Below, piece by piece: positions 1 through 9,136 of a stretch of 64,000 nt of DNA. The notes under the pieces are model-generated. The model did not search any database and was not told the DNA's origin. It saw only the letters and a list, made by a program, of their open reading frames with translations. This DNA is from Domibacillus antri (GTDB taxonomy: Bacteria > Bacillota > Bacilli > Bacillales > Domibacillaceae), in assembly GCF_001936625.1 (NCBI RefSeq), contig NZ_MSDU01000007.1:1-64000 (forward strand). The letters are read 5' to 3'. Every line of letters begins with the position of its first letter. Position 1 is the first letter of the stretch. A program made the position numbers and the translations under genes.

Positions 1-39
1 GAGATTATTTTTACTGAACAACATAATTAGCTCTTGAAG

Positions 40-78
40 CAGGAAATGAAGTCAGTGACTGCATTTCCTGTCTTTTTT
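40..78 (+). terminator. Intrinsic terminator of an upstream gene
   Basis: Arms CAGGAAATG (40-48) and CATTTCCTG (62-70) with an inner AGTCA/TGACT pairing are followed by a run of T. It probably ends a + strand gene lying outside the window. Confidence 0.75.
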
Positions 79-191
79 TATTCCTTTGTTTATCTACAGA
101 CTGGGCATAATATAGTATGATGCGTATTAAGTACTCAAAAGAGAGGGTTATTGACAACAAAGAAAAAGCTAAAAGCAGAAAAGGGGATATG

Positions 192-1667
192 ATGACGAAG
201 AGAAAAGAAGCAATAGAAGCGGGATGGAACTTAGACAACAGTTATGCACGTCTTCCGAAAGCCTTTTTTTCAAGCCTTAACCCAGCTCCTGTAAGCTCAC
301 CGAAGTTGATCATTTTCAATTCTCGGCTGGCAGCATCCTTGGGGTTAAACGACGAGGCGCTGCAAAACAGTGATGGCGAAGCGATATTTGCCGGCAACCG
401 GATTCCCGACGGTGCATTGCCTCTTGCGCAAGCTTACGCGGGGCATCAGTTTGGGCATTTTACGATGTTAGGGGACGGCCGGGCTGTGCTGCTTGGCGAG
501 CAGATTACGCCCGCAGGTGAGCGGGTTGATATACAGCTGAAAGGGGCAGGCAGAACGCCATTTTCCCGTGGGGGCGATGGGCGGGCGGCACTTGGACCGA
601 TGCTGCGCGAATACATTATCAGCGAAGCGATGCATGCACTTCGTATACCGACCACCCGCAGTCTGGCGGTGGTGACAACGGGTGAGTCCGTCTTTCGCGA
701 AACAGAATTTCCGGGTGCCATTTTGACTCGCGTCGCGTCCAGTCATCTGCGCGTTGGCACCTTTCAATACGCGGCAAAATGGGGCGCAGTAGAGGAACTG
801 AGGGCTCTGGCTGACTATACAATAAAGCGCCATTATCCAGACGTTGAAGCGGATGAGAATCGATATTTTTCGCTTCTTCAGGAAGTGGTCAAGCGTCAGG
901 CCTCACTCGTTGCCAAATGGCAGCTGACCGGCTTTATACACGGAGTGATGAACACCGACAACATGACGATTAGCGGTGAAACCATTGATTATGGTCCTTG
1001 CGCTTTCATGGACGTTTATGATCCGGCAACAGTATTTAGCTCTATTGACATTCAAGGCCGCTATGCCTATGGCAATCAGCCGTCTATTGCCGGGTGGAAT
1101 CTCGCTCGATTTGCTGAAACGCTATTGCCGCTGCTACATGACAATCAGGAACAGGCTGTTCAATTTGCCCAGGATGCGATTTCAGGTTTTCCAGAGCTCT
1201 ACCGCCGTCATTGGCTCGCTGGAATGAGAGCGAAACTTGGGCTATTTAACGAGGAGCAGCAAGATGAAACGCTTATTGAAGACCTCCTTAGCATGATGCA
1301 GAAATATCGTGCGGACTATACCAATACTTTCCGTGCACTCACTTTTGATAGACTCGAGGATACCGTCCTGTGTGGAACGAAGGAATTTGGTCAGTGGCAT
1401 GAGCGGTGGCAGGCGAGACTGGGCAGGCAGCAGGAACCGAAAGCCTCCTCGCAAAAGTGGATGCAAGACAGCAATCCTGCGCTAATTCCTCGCAACCACC
1501 GGGTAGAAGAGGCATTAGACGCCGCAGTGAAACAAGGAGACTACAGCGTGATGGAGCGGCTTCTTGATGCTCTTTCAAGTCCCTATGCGCACACCTCTGA
1601 ACAGGATGATTACGCCAAACTACCTGAGCCATCAGCTATACCTTACCGAACATTTTGCGGTACCTAA
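192..1667 (+). CDS. selO: Protein adenylyltransferase SelO (YdiU/UPF0061)
   Basis: This 491-residue protein belongs to the SelO pseudokinase family, which transfers AMP from ATP to Ser/Thr/Tyr of target proteins and is linked to redox stress. Visible family marks are [11 protein letters not shown] near residues 117-127 (nucleotide-binding loop), MNTDN with Asp256, and DYGPC with Asp266 (metal binding). The C-terminus ends in the usual CGT, so the protein is complete. An earlier in-frame ATG exists at 117, but AAGGGG at 181-186 sits 5 nt before the ATG at 192 (2 nt before one at 189), so 192 is preferred. Bacterial homologues have about 480-490 residues. The gene is monocistronic, with terminators before and after. 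Confidence 0.93.
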   Translation: MTKRKEAIEAGWNLDNSYARLPKAFFSSLNPAPVSSPKLIIFNSRLAASLGLNDEALQNSDGEAIFAGNRIPDGALPLAQAYAGHQFGHFTMLGDGRAVLLGEQITPAGERVDIQLKGAGRTPFSRGGDGRAALGPMLREYIISEAMHALRIPTTRSLAVVTTGESVFRETEFPGAILTRVASSHLRVGTFQYAAKWGAVEELRALADYTIKRHYPDVEADENRYFSLLQEVVKRQASLVAKWQLTGFIHGVMNTDNMTISGETIDYGPCAFMDVYDPATVFSSIDIQGRYAYGNQPSIAGWNLARFAETLLPLLHDNQEQAVQFAQDAISGFPELYRRHWLAGMRAKLGLFNEEQQDETLIEDLLSMMQKYRADYTNTFRALTFDRLEDTVLCGTKEFGQWHERWQARLGRQQEPKASSQKWMQDSNPALIPRNHRVEEALDAAVKQGDYSVMERLLDALSSPYAHTSEQDDYAKLPEPSAIPYRTFCGT

Positions 1668-1752
1668 TACAAAAGCGTTCGAACAGCTGACGAATATCTT
1701 TCTAACCAGCTGTCTGGACATGTGAAGCTTAACATTGGTACAATAAATGATT

Positions 1753-1797
1753 AAAGCAGAGAAAAGCCCATTGGCAATCGTCTCTGCTTTTTTATCG
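1753..1797 (+). terminator. Intrinsic terminator after selO
   Basis: Arms AAAGCAGAGA (1753-1762) and TCTCTGCTTT (1781-1790) are followed by TTTT. The rest of the 1668-1992 gap is AT-rich, with TATTAT/TATAAT boxes near 1946-1956 that could be the -10 of the TRAP operon; no good -35 is visible at proper spacing. Confidence 0.8.
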
Positions 1798-1992
1798 TTA
1801 GGCAAGGAAGTATAGTAACAGTAAATTATGAGTGAATTTACCGTCATCATTCCTATTTTCAAGAAAAATGCACAGTAAATATCATGAAGATTCATATGAC
1901 AATGGAAAAATAACAATAATTTCACAATTATAGGCAAATATATGGTATTATATAATTTGAATAGTTTGAATATTTTAAAAGGGGGAGTTACG

Positions 1993-2994
1993 TTGAGGCA
2001 AAAAAAGTTTCTGATTCCGATGGTTGTATTGTTGGTGTTTTCGATGGTGCTTGCTGCATGCGGCAGTGAACCGGAAGAGAATGCCGGAGACAATGACGGG
2101 GAAGGCGGCGCTGATCGACCGGAATTCCTCAGCATCGTAACGGGCGGAACAGGAGGTACATACTATCCTCTTGGCGGTGCATTTGCGGAAATTATTTCGG
2201 ATGAAACAGGTATTCAGGTAAACGCTGAAGTATCCGGTGCATCGGCTGAGAACATGAACACATTGCGTGATGGCAATGCGGAGATTGCCTTTTCTCAAAC
2301 AGACATCGCTTCTTATGCGAAAGAAGGTACATTAATGTTTGAAGGGGACCAGATCGACAATGTCAGTGCCATCGGGACACTCTATCCTGAAACGATCCAG
2401 ATTGTAACGACAGCAAAATCCGGCATTACTTCAGTCGAAGATTTAAAAGGCAAAAAGGTATCCGTTGGAGCGCCCGGCTCAGGAACAAACCCGAACGCGG
2501 AGCAGATTCTTGAAGTACATGGAATGACATTTGATGATATCGAGAAGCAGGATCTCTCCTTTGACGAGTCCACTGCAGGCATTCAGGATGGCACGATTGA
2601 TGCGGCATTCGTTACAGCCGGTACGCCTACCGGTGCTGTAGAAGGTCTTTCGGCAACAGAAGAAATCGTGATTGTTCCGATTGAACAGGACAAAATTGAT
2701 GCGTTAATTGAGAAATATCCATACTATATTCAGGATGAAGTCCCTGCCGGCACATACAAACTGGCAGACGCTGTTTCAACCGTAGCTGTTCAGGCGATGC
2801 TTGTGGTTTCAAATGACCTTTCTGAAGATGTTGTTTACGACATTACAAAAGCTATTTTTGAAAACACCGATAAAGTGACGCATGCGAAGGGAGAGTTAAT
2901 AAAAGCAGAGAATGCCGTGAATGGTGTAGGAATTGATATCCATCCGGGCGCTCAGAAATATTATAAGGAAAAAGGCATAGAGGCTGCTGAGTAG
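1993..2994 (+). CDS. TAXI-family TRAP transporter substrate-binding lipoprotein
   Basis: This 333-residue extracytoplasmic solute receptor feeds the fused TRAP permease encoded two genes downstream. It starts with a lysine-containing signal peptide and a lipobox ending VLAAC, so it should be lipid-anchored outside the membrane. The TAXI motif GGTGGTYYPLGG follows at about residues 50-61, and the GxPGSGTxxNAEQIL region is also typical. The TTG at 1993 is chosen because GGGGGAG lies 6 nt upstream and the signal peptide then begins at once; earlier in-frame starts would add a non-signal extension. The substrate cannot be read from sequence; TAXI systems commonly take C4-dicarboxylates or glutamate. 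Confidence 0.92.
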   Translation: MRQKKFLIPMVVLLVFSMVLAACGSEPEENAGDNDGEGGADRPEFLSIVTGGTGGTYYPLGGAFAEIISDETGIQVNAEVSGASAENMNTLRDGNAEIAFSQTDIASYAKEGTLMFEGDQIDNVSAIGTLYPETIQIVTTAKSGITSVEDLKGKKVSVGAPGSGTNPNAEQILEVHGMTFDDIEKQDLSFDESTAGIQDGTIDAAFVTAGTPTGAVEGLSATEEIVIVPIEQDKIDALIEKYPYYIQDEVPAGTYKLADAVSTVAVQAMLVVSNDLSEDVVYDITKAIFENTDKVTHAKGELIKAENAVNGVGIDIHPGAQKYYKEKGIEAAE

Positions 2995-3012
2995 TTCTCT
3001 TTTATAAAATAA

Positions 3013-3060
3013 GGCCGGCTGTCAACCTGATTAGGGGATGTGCGCCGGCCCTATTTTTTA
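3013..3060 (+). terminator. Hairpin between TRAP receptor and DUF1850 gene
   Basis: GGCCGGC (3013-3019) pairs with GCCGGCC (3044-3050), followed by CTATTTTTTA. It probably acts as a partial terminator that sets a higher level of the binding protein relative to the membrane subunits. Confidence 0.6.
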
Positions 3061-3090
3061 GCAAAGAACCGCATTTGGGTGGGGTTTGAT

Positions 3091-3621
3091 ATGAAAGAAA
3101 AAATAACAAGGAAATGGCTATTGGTATTGGCACCTATTATCATGACATGCATTGCCCTCCTATTTTTCATCCCGTTTACAAAGGTTTTAGTTTTTCAATA
3201 TGTAAATACGGAAAACGTGCTGGCCTACCTTCCATTGACAAAGAATAACTCATTTAAAATAAAGTATACTCATTCCATTCATCTGTCGGATGTGGTAGAA
3301 AGCTATCACATCACTCAAGATGGGCAGATCGTGCAAGATGAGCTGATGTATGAAGATTTTGCGGTCGGTATGCCGGAAAACGCTTTGGATGGAGAAATAT
3401 TCGAACAAAAGGATGGGAAATATTTCATGAAAAATATGAACCGTATTTTTCCATCCTTTGACTTAAGGATCGGAAAAGTCAGGGCGAATCATACGGTGAT
3501 TTTCAGAGAGAAAGAGTATCCCCTTTCTCTCTACATAGAACCGGGGACACTGGTTCATATAAAAGCGGAAAAGTTAAATGCGCTGCAGCTATTGAAAGGA
3601 GTGAATATCCTTGAGCAATAA
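3091..3621 (+). CDS. DUF1850 protein of TAXI-TRAP operon
   Basis: A 176-residue protein with one N-terminal hydrophobic segment (about residues 10-32) followed by an extracytoplasmic domain. It matches the DUF1850 family in its conserved NSFKIKYTHSIHLSDVVE region and in its position between a TAXI receptor and a 4TM/12TM permease, where this family is usually found. Function is unknown; an accessory role in the transporter is inferred from context. ATG 3091 is preferred, with a G-rich stretch (GGGTGGGG) shortly upstream. Its last 11 nt overlap the next gene. Confidence 0.8.
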   Translation: MKEKITRKWLLVLAPIIMTCIALLFFIPFTKVLVFQYVNTENVLAYLPLTKNNSFKIKYTHSIHLSDVVESYHITQDGQIVQDELMYEDFAVGMPENALDGEIFEQKDGKYFMKNMNRIFPSFDLRIGKVRANHTVIFREKEYPLSLYIEPGTLVHIKAEKLNALQLLKGVNILEQ

Positions 3622-5566
3622 GGAGGAAACGTTATCTCTGGAAGAACAGCAGAAGCTATTGGAGAAATATGATCCTGAGGCTAGAACGAGAAAACTGACG
3701 GGATTCATGGGCTGGATTGTCTTCATTGGTTTATTATCATTTTCGTTATTCCATCTTTATACGGCGATCTTCGGCATGTTAACGGCGCAGCTGCAGCGCT
3801 CGGTCCATTTAGGCTTTGCGCTGGCGCTTATTTTCTTATTGTTTCCAGCAAGAAAAAAAGAGCGGGGGCACCAAACAAAAGTTGCCTGGTACGACATCGT
3901 TCTGGCTATTTTAGGTGTAGCAGCGGGGGCGTATTGGCCGCTTATGATTGACGAGATTGTCATGCGGGCGGGCCGTCTGACCGAGCTGGACTTTTATGCA
4001 GGATTAATGGCAATTATTTTAGTGTTGGAAGCAACCCGCCGTACGGTTGGACTGCCTATCACGATTATCGCCGGTTTGTTTATGGTATATGCTCTTTATG
4101 GGCCTTACATGCCAGGATTCCTTGCTCATAGAGGGCTGGATTTAGAGCGTCTTGTGCAAACAATGTTTTTTACTACAGAAGGGATTCTTGGCACGCCATT
4201 AGGGGTTTCATCCACATTTATCTTTCTGTTCCTTCTCTTTGGTTCCTTCCTCGTTAAAACAGGTGTAGGTCAGTATTTTAATGATCTGGCTGTTTCAATC
4301 GCAGGAAAACGAATAGGGGGCCCGGCAAAAGTGGCGATTTTCTCCAGTGCGTTACAAGGAACAATCAGTGGAAGCTCTGTTGCCAATGTTGTGACATCCG
4401 GTGCATTTACAATTCCAATGATGAAAAAGCTTGGCTACAAGAAAGAATTTGCCGGAGCGGTAGAAGCTTCTGCTTCAACCGGGGGCCAGCTTATGCCGCC
4501 GATCATGGGAGCCGCGGCCTTCCTCATGGTTGAGTTCATAGGAGGCGGCATCACCTATTGGGATATAGCCAAAGCAGCCGCTATACCGGCCTTGCTTTAC
4601 TTTGCCGGTATTTGGATAATGACGCACTTTGAAGCAAAGCGTCTGGGGCTTCGCGGATTAAAAGATGAAGAAATGCCAGATCGGAAAGAAGTACTGAAGA
4701 ATATATATCTTCTGTTACCTATACTGGCCATCATTATTTTGTTAATGACGGGAATGAGTGTGATACGTGCGGCGCTATGGTCCATCGTCATTACGATTGC
4801 AGCAAGCGCAGTACGAAAGGAAACTCGTATGGGATTCAGGGATTTTATTGATGCTTTAGTAGACGGGGCAAGGACCGCATTGGGAGTAGCAGCGGCTACA
4901 GCGGCAGCAGGTATTATTGTCGGAGTCGTCACGAAAACCGGCCTTGGGTTAAAAATGGCAAATGGCCTGCTTGATTTGGCAGGCGGGTATTTAATCCCGA
5001 CCTTAGTGCTGACAATGGTGGCGGCGCTCATTCTGGGGATGGGATCACCCACAACAGCCAACTATGTCATTACTTCAACGATTGCGGCGCCGGCCATCAT
5101 CTTGTTAGGCGTACCTGATTTATCAGCTCACCTTTTCGTATTCTACTTCGGTATTATTGCGGATATCACACCACCCGTTGCGCTGGCCGCTTTTGCAGCA
5201 GCAGGGGTAGCCGGCGGAGAACCGATCAAAACAGGTGTAAACTCGTCTAAACTCGCGATTGCCGCTTTTATCATTCCATATATGTTTGTTCTCTCACCGG
5301 AGCTATTGATGATTGATACAACGTGGTATTATTTAATCTGGGTGGTATTTACGGCATTAGCCGGAATGACGGCGATCGGAGCGGGGGTCATCGGGTATTG
5401 GTTCCGCAAGCTGAACGGAATCGAACGAGTAATCGGTATGGTCGGGGGAGTATGTCTGATCTATCCGGAAGGCATCACAGATATGATCGGATTGGGATTA
5501 TTCATTCTGCTGATTGTCTTACAATTCGTTTATAAACGTAATGATTCTGTGAAGCAGGCTATATAA
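3611..5566 (+). CDS. TRAP transporter fused permease (4TM/12TM)
   Basis: A 651-residue polytopic membrane protein that fuses the small and large TRAP membrane subunits and drives sodium- or proton-coupled uptake of the ligand delivered by the TAXI receptor. Hydrophobic helices fill most of its length. The large-subunit signature GTISGSSVANVVTSGAFTIP and the later GMGSPTTANYVI are clear. The start is a TTG at 3611, spaced about 8 nt from AAAGGAGTG and overlapping the DUF1850 gene, so the two are translationally coupled. A strong terminator follows immediately. Confidence 0.93.
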   Translation: MSNKEETLSLEEQQKLLEKYDPEARTRKLTGFMGWIVFIGLLSFSLFHLYTAIFGMLTAQLQRSVHLGFALALIFLLFPARKKERGHQTKVAWYDIVLAILGVAAGAYWPLMIDEIVMRAGRLTELDFYAGLMAIILVLEATRRTVGLPITIIAGLFMVYALYGPYMPGFLAHRGLDLERLVQTMFFTTEGILGTPLGVSSTFIFLFLLFGSFLVKTGVGQYFNDLAVSIAGKRIGGPAKVAIFSSALQGTISGSSVANVVTSGAFTIPMMKKLGYKKEFAGAVEASASTGGQLMPPIMGAAAFLMVEFIGGGITYWDIAKAAAIPALLYFAGIWIMTHFEAKRLGLRGLKDEEMPDRKEVLKNIYLLLPILAIIILLMTGMSVIRAALWSIVITIAASAVRKETRMGFRDFIDALVDGARTALGVAAATAAAGIIVGVVTKTGLGLKMANGLLDLAGGYLIPTLVLTMVAALILGMGSPTTANYVITSTIAAPAIILLGVPDLSAHLFVFYFGIIADITPPVALAAFAAAGVAGGEPIKTGVNSSKLAIAAFIIPYMFVLSPELLMIDTTWYYLIWVVFTALAGMTAIGAGVIGYWFRKLNGIERVIGMVGGVCLIYPEGITDMIGLGLFILLIVLQFVYKRNDSVKQAI

Positions 5567-5570
5567 AAAA

Positions 5571-5775
5571 AGGGAATGTTTCAAAGGTTCATTGAAACAT
5601 TCCCTTCCTTCATTTCTATAGCCGGATTTATTGTTATGAAGGCCGGATTTTCTGATTTTGGGCCGGAATGTTTGCTCTAAAGGCCGGATTTTTGGTAATC
5701 CGGCCTTTAGGATACAGAATCCGGCCGAAAAATGGATAAATCGGCCTAAATGGTGTAGAATCCGGCCATCCAGCC
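5571..5775 (+). repeat. Dispersed GGCCGGAT-rich intergenic repeat, copy 1
   Basis: About 200 bp containing a hairpin followed by at least six short GGCCGG/CCGGCC words spaced 20-30 bp apart, in both orientations. A second copy in the same orientation lies at 60477-60675 after the amylase gene. Shared blocks, in order, are TTTCTAT with a CYGGATTT box, GGCCGGATTTTC, GATTTTGGGCCGG, ATCCGGC and ATAAATCGGCCTAAAT. Both copies begin directly at the 3' end of a + strand gene. It resembles a small non-coding repeat family (REP/MITE-like); no transposase is present. Confidence 0.75.
5572..5610 (+). terminator. Terminator of the TRAP operon
   Basis: A perfect 13-bp stem, GGGAATGTTTCAA (5572-5584) with TTGAAACATTCCC (5592-5604), and a 7-nt loop, followed by a T-rich tract. 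It also forms the left end of repeat copy 1. Confidence 0.88.
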
Positions 5776-5834
5776 GCAAATTATGGGACAGCCACTTTGC
5801 TGTTTTCTGAAAAAACAGAATGAATCTTGAAAGG

Positions 5835-6602
5835 CTACATGATGAATCCGCCGTCCACAAATAATGTCTGTCCGGTCATAAATCGGCTCCAGTCGGATGC
5901 AAGGAATAACACAGGTCCTGCAATGTCTTCAGGCCGTGCAATTCTGCGAAGCGGAGTCTGGGCAATGATCATTTCTTTCATTTCTTCTTTTGTGTACTGG
6001 CTGGCGCTTGTCGGATAAACAAGGCCGGGTGCGACGCAGTTGACTCGAATCCCGAAAGGACCAAGCTCTGCCGCCAGATTACGGCTGTAGCCCATCAGCG
6101 CGGTTTTGGCGGTATTGTATTCGTGATAAGGGACAATGGGTCTCTCCACTAAATTACTGATCACATTAACAATGTTTCCGCTGCTTTGCTTTTTCATCAA
6201 CGGAAGAACCGCCTGACATATATAATGGGTAGAACGAAGCGCCCCGTCCAGTTGATCCTGATAATCCTCCCATTTCAATTCCCAGAGCAATTTCCGCGTA
6301 TCGGGATTAAATACATATGGCTTAAACGCATTGTTGACCACCACGTCAATTCGGCCCATTTCCAGCGATATTTGTTCGATCATTCCATGAACTGCGGCTT
6401 CCGACGTGACATCTGCCTGAAGGGACCAGCCGTCTCCGCCTGCTTCCCGGCAGGATGAGGCAACTTTTTCAGCCCCTTCTTTGTTTTGAAGATAATTGAT
6501 GACGACAGCCGCTCCTTCTTGCGCGAAAGCGAGTGCAATGGCAGCGCCAATTCCGCGGCTGGCCCCTGTGACAAGGACGACTTTTCCTTGAAATTTTCCC
6601 AT
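5835..6602 (-). CDS. SDR-family oxidoreductase (FabG-like), last gene of TPP-regulated operon
   Basis: A 255-residue short-chain dehydrogenase/reductase, probably cytosolic and NAD(P)H-dependent. The Rossmann motif TGASRGIG is at residues 13-20, NNA follows the third strand, the catalytic Ser lies in NVISN and the YNTAK motif gives the Tyr and Lys. It looks active. It starts 15 nt after the binding-lipoprotein gene, behind a G-rich ribosome site, and closes the LuxE-LuxC-ABC operon. The context suggests it reduces the aldehyde made by the LuxC-like enzyme to an alcohol (inference). On sequence alone it could equally be a general 3-oxoacyl reductase. Confidence 0.88.
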   Translation of the reverse strand: MGKFQGKVVLVTGASRGIGAAIALAFAQEGAAVVINYLQNKEGAEKVASSCREAGGDGWSLQADVTSEAAVHGMIEQISLEMGRIDVVVNNAFKPYVFNPDTRKLLWELKWEDYQDQLDGALRSTHYICQAVLPLMKKQSSGNIVNVISNLVERPIVPYHEYNTAKTALMGYSRNLAAELGPFGIRVNCVAPGLVYPTSASQYTKEEMKEMIIAQTPLRRIARPEDIAGPVLFLASDWSRFMTGQTLFVDGGFIM

Positions 6603-6617
6603 ATTGCCGGCCCCCCG

Positions 6618-7631
6618 TTATTTTTTAGGAAGAAGCTCCTCTGTGACAACTCCGTCCAATTGAAGGCGGTTTTTAATTAAGCCAAGCTGCTGATACGTAT
6701 CCGCTCCTTGCTGAAGGATGCCGCTATCAAGAGCGCCTAATCCGCGCTCTTCTGTTAAAGATGAAACACTTGAGGCATTGCGGAGTTTAATGATTTCCGC
6801 ATTCAGCTCTTCATTTTTTCCGTCAATGGCATATTCTTTTGCTAAAGAAGCCGCTTCTTCAGGATGTTCAATCATCCATTGTGCACTGTTTTGATACGCT
6901 TGTAAAAATTTCTTTAATTCTTCTTTTTTCTTCTCAAATGTTTCCTCTGTCACAACAAAAACATCGCTCGGGACATTCAGCGAATCTTTTACTTCGAGGA
7001 CATTGACGTCACCTAAGCCTTTTTGTTTCCCAGCTGCCAGTCCTGTATCGGTTGCGGCAGTCGCATCTACCTGCCCCTGCATTAACGGAGCAAAATTGGA
7101 AATGCCTGTTTCAACAATCGTGACATCTTTTTCAGAAAGGCCGGCTTGATTCAGCATGACGAGCAGGTTTTGACGGGTGCCGCTTGATAAGCTGTAAACA
7201 CCAATCGTTTTTCCTTTTAAATCTTCCGGTTTCGTAATATTTTTTTCCTTCAAGGAAACGATATTAAACACGTTTTGGGGATACACGTTATAAATGACTT
7301 TCAGCTTTTCTCCTTTATCGAGTGCGAAATAAAGAGATCCGGGATCGGTAAAGGCGATATCCGCTTGTCCGGACAAAATATTTTTAATGGCATCCCCGCC
7401 GCCGGCTCCGGGAATAATCGTGACATCTAATCCCTGATCTTGAAAGAAGCCTTTTTCTTCTTCTACTAATAAGTTTGTCTGCTCTGTAATCGGCTGGCTC
7501 CAGCTTGCTAGACGGAGGTTTTCGTTTTCTGCCGGTTCCGCTGTTTCCCTTTTTTCTTCTGTGTTTCCGCACGCTGTTAGAAAGACAGACGCGCAAATGA
7601 GTAATAGTGTCACGAAATGTTTCGCTTTCAT
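6618..7631 (-). CDS. THI5/NMT1-like ABC substrate-binding lipoprotein
   Basis: A 337-residue binding protein with a signal peptide and lipobox FLTAC, so membrane-anchored outside the cell. The body has the NMT1/THI5/SsuA-type fold signature: a region ending GFFQDQGLDV, then AGGGDAI, LSGQADIAFTDP and DLKGKTIGVYSLSSG. Relatives bind thiamine pyrimidines, sulfonates or nitrate. Start ATG 7631 follows AAGGAG and overlaps the permease stop as ATGA. Control by a TPP riboswitch makes a thiamine-related ligand likely, but it differs clearly from the ThiY encoded at 50 kb and lacks that protein's DWYPN motif, so the ligand is probably different. Confidence 0.88.
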   Translation of the reverse strand: MKAKHFVTLLLICASVFLTACGNTEEKRETAEPAENENLRLASWSQPITEQTNLLVEEEKGFFQDQGLDVTIIPGAGGGDAIKNILSGQADIAFTDPGSLYFALDKGEKLKVIYNVYPQNVFNIVSLKEKNITKPEDLKGKTIGVYSLSSGTRQNLLVMLNQAGLSEKDVTIVETGISNFAPLMQGQVDATAATDTGLAAGKQKGLGDVNVLEVKDSLNVPSDVFVVTEETFEKKKEELKKFLQAYQNSAQWMIEHPEEAASLAKEYAIDGKNEELNAEIIKLRNASSVSSLTEERGLGALDSGILQQGADTYQQLGLIKNRLQLDGVVTEELLPKK

Positions 7632-8383
7632 TTTTTTGTCTCCTTCATGTATGGTTTTAACCATCTTTTTTCCAGTATTGTAATCACTTGATAAAGCAGC
7701 ATGCCGATGAAGGTGAGTAACAGCAAAGAGGCAAACATGAGCGGGGTGTCCATCATTCCCTGTGAAGCGATGATCACCGCGCCCAATCCTTCGCTGCCCC
7801 CGATAAATTCACCGACGACGGCACCGACAACGGCGAGAACGACCGCCACTCGGAGACCGGCCAAAATGCCTGGCAGGCCGGCCGGGATTTTTAAATGAAT
7901 CAATGTCTGCCATCGGCTCGCTTTTAGCATTCGAAACAGGTCTGCTTTTTGTTTATCCACATGCTGAATAGCCGTAACGGTATTTTCTAGCAGAGGGAAA
8001 AAACAAATTAACGCTGTAATCACGACTTTAGACGTTATATCAAAGCCGAACCAGAGAATAAATAAGGGAGCCAGCGCCAGTTTAGGAACGGCTTGACTGG
8101 CAATGACATAAGGGAACAGCAGCTTTCGTAAAAATTCGCTTTCCCCCATTAAAATGCCGATGATAAATCCAAACAGGCCGCCGAAAAACAACCCGAGCAG
8201 AATTTCAGTTGTCGTCCGAATGATATGAGGCATAAAATAGCCGCTTTGGATGCCGTCTAAAAGAGTTATAAAGATGACAGAAGGAGCCGGCAAGACAAGC
8301 TCCGACATGCTGCCTGCTATCATTTCCCATGAAACAAGCAGGAGAATCAACAGCAGAAAGGAATAAAATTTGACATGTTTCAT
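7628..8383 (-). CDS. ABC transporter permease (SsuC/ThiX-like)
   Basis: A 251-residue inner-membrane subunit with about six hydrophobic helices and the permease EAA loop (MLKASRWQTLIHLKIPAGLP), which contacts the ATPase. It belongs to the BPD_transp_1 group that also handles sulfonate, taurine and HMP-type substrates. Start ATG 8383 follows GGAGAACC and overlaps the ATPase stop by an ATGA; its own stop overlaps the binding-protein start in the same way. This strict coupling argues for one complex. Confidence 0.9.
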   Translation of the reverse strand: MKHVKFYSFLLLILLLVSWEMIAGSMSELVLPAPSVIFITLLDGIQSGYFMPHIIRTTTEILLGLFFGGLFGFIIGILMGESEFLRKLLFPYVIASQAVPKLALAPLFILWFGFDITSKVVITALICFFPLLENTVTAIQHVDKQKADLFRMLKASRWQTLIHLKIPAGLPGILAGLRVAVVLAVVGAVVGEFIGGSEGLGAVIIASQGMMDTPLMFASLLLLTFIGMLLYQVITILEKRWLKPYMKETKK

Positions 8384-9126
8384 GATGGTTCTCCGCTCAT
8401 TATTTGACGTAATTGTAAACAAAGCTCATTAAAATAAGGGTCATACCTCATCTTCATCGTACGCGGTTTTGCCAAATTCACATCTTCAGCGTGAATAATG
8501 CGTCCTTGATCCATGACAGCGACACGATCGGATAAGTAGACCGCTTCTGCAATATCATGCGTAATAAAGAGGACGGTTGTGTTGTGCAGCTGGCAAATTT
8601 TTAAAAGGTCATCCTGTAATTCTTCTCTTGTAATGGCATCGAGCGCTGCGAATGGTTCATCCAAAAAGAGCATAGATGGGTGTTGGATAAGCGCTCTGGC
8701 TAACGCTACCCGGCTCTGCTGTCCTCCCGACAGCTGGGCCGGGTAGCGGTTAAGGTGTTCGGACAGCCCGATCAGCTCTAATATAGAAGCTGCATGTTCC
8801 CGGTCTTCGCCGGTCAGCTTTCGTCTAAGCGAAAGAGGGAGCAGTACGTTATCCATGACGGTTTTCCATTCCAATAATGTAGGAGATTGAAAAACAAATC
8901 CGCATTCATGAGACGGTTCGGTCATTTCTTTTCCATGCAGATAGATGTGTCCCGAATCGGGCTTGAGTAACCCGGCTGCCAGTTTTAACAGGGTGGTCTT
9001 TCCGCAGCCGCTTTTGCCTAATAAACAATGAAAGCCGCCTTTTTCAATTTCCCAGTTGATGCCGTGCAGGATCGGCTCTTTTCCTTGATAGCCATACGTC
9101 CCATCTTTAATCGTTAAAAAGCTCAT
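8380..9126 (-). CDS. ABC transporter ATP-binding protein (SsuB/ThiZ-like)
   Basis: A 248-residue ATPase that powers the adjacent permease. Walker A is GKSGCGKTT, the Q-loop is in FQSP, the signature is LSGGQQ, Walker B is MLFLDEPFAALD and the switch His is in FITHD. Start ATG 9126 has GGAGGTG just upstream; an earlier in-frame start would lie inside the LuxC-like gene. Its closest family is the nitrate/sulfonate/taurine/HMP importer group, consistent with the other two subunits. Confidence 0.92.
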   Translation of the reverse strand: MSFLTIKDGTYGYQGKEPILHGINWEIEKGGFHCLLGKSGCGKTTLLKLAAGLLKPDSGHIYLHGKEMTEPSHECGFVFQSPTLLEWKTVMDNVLLPLSLRRKLTGEDREHAASILELIGLSEHLNRYPAQLSGGQQSRVALARALIQHPSMLFLDEPFAALDAITREELQDDLLKICQLHNTTVLFITHDIAEAVYLSDRVAVMDQGRIIHAEDVNLAKPRTMKMRYDPYFNELCLQLRQIMSGEPS

Positions 9127-9136
9127 GCTCCACCTC

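Noticed and set aside
4597-5061. A 154-codon open frame antisense to the TRAP permease
   Set aside because: It lies fully inside a strong membrane-protein gene, and its product is the usual composition of an antisense frame.
5519-5860. A protein-coding gene on the minus strand across repeat copy 1, similar to a frame at 60454-60666
   Set aside because: The frames lack ribosome sites, cover a terminator, and their likeness is explained by the shared DNA repeat.
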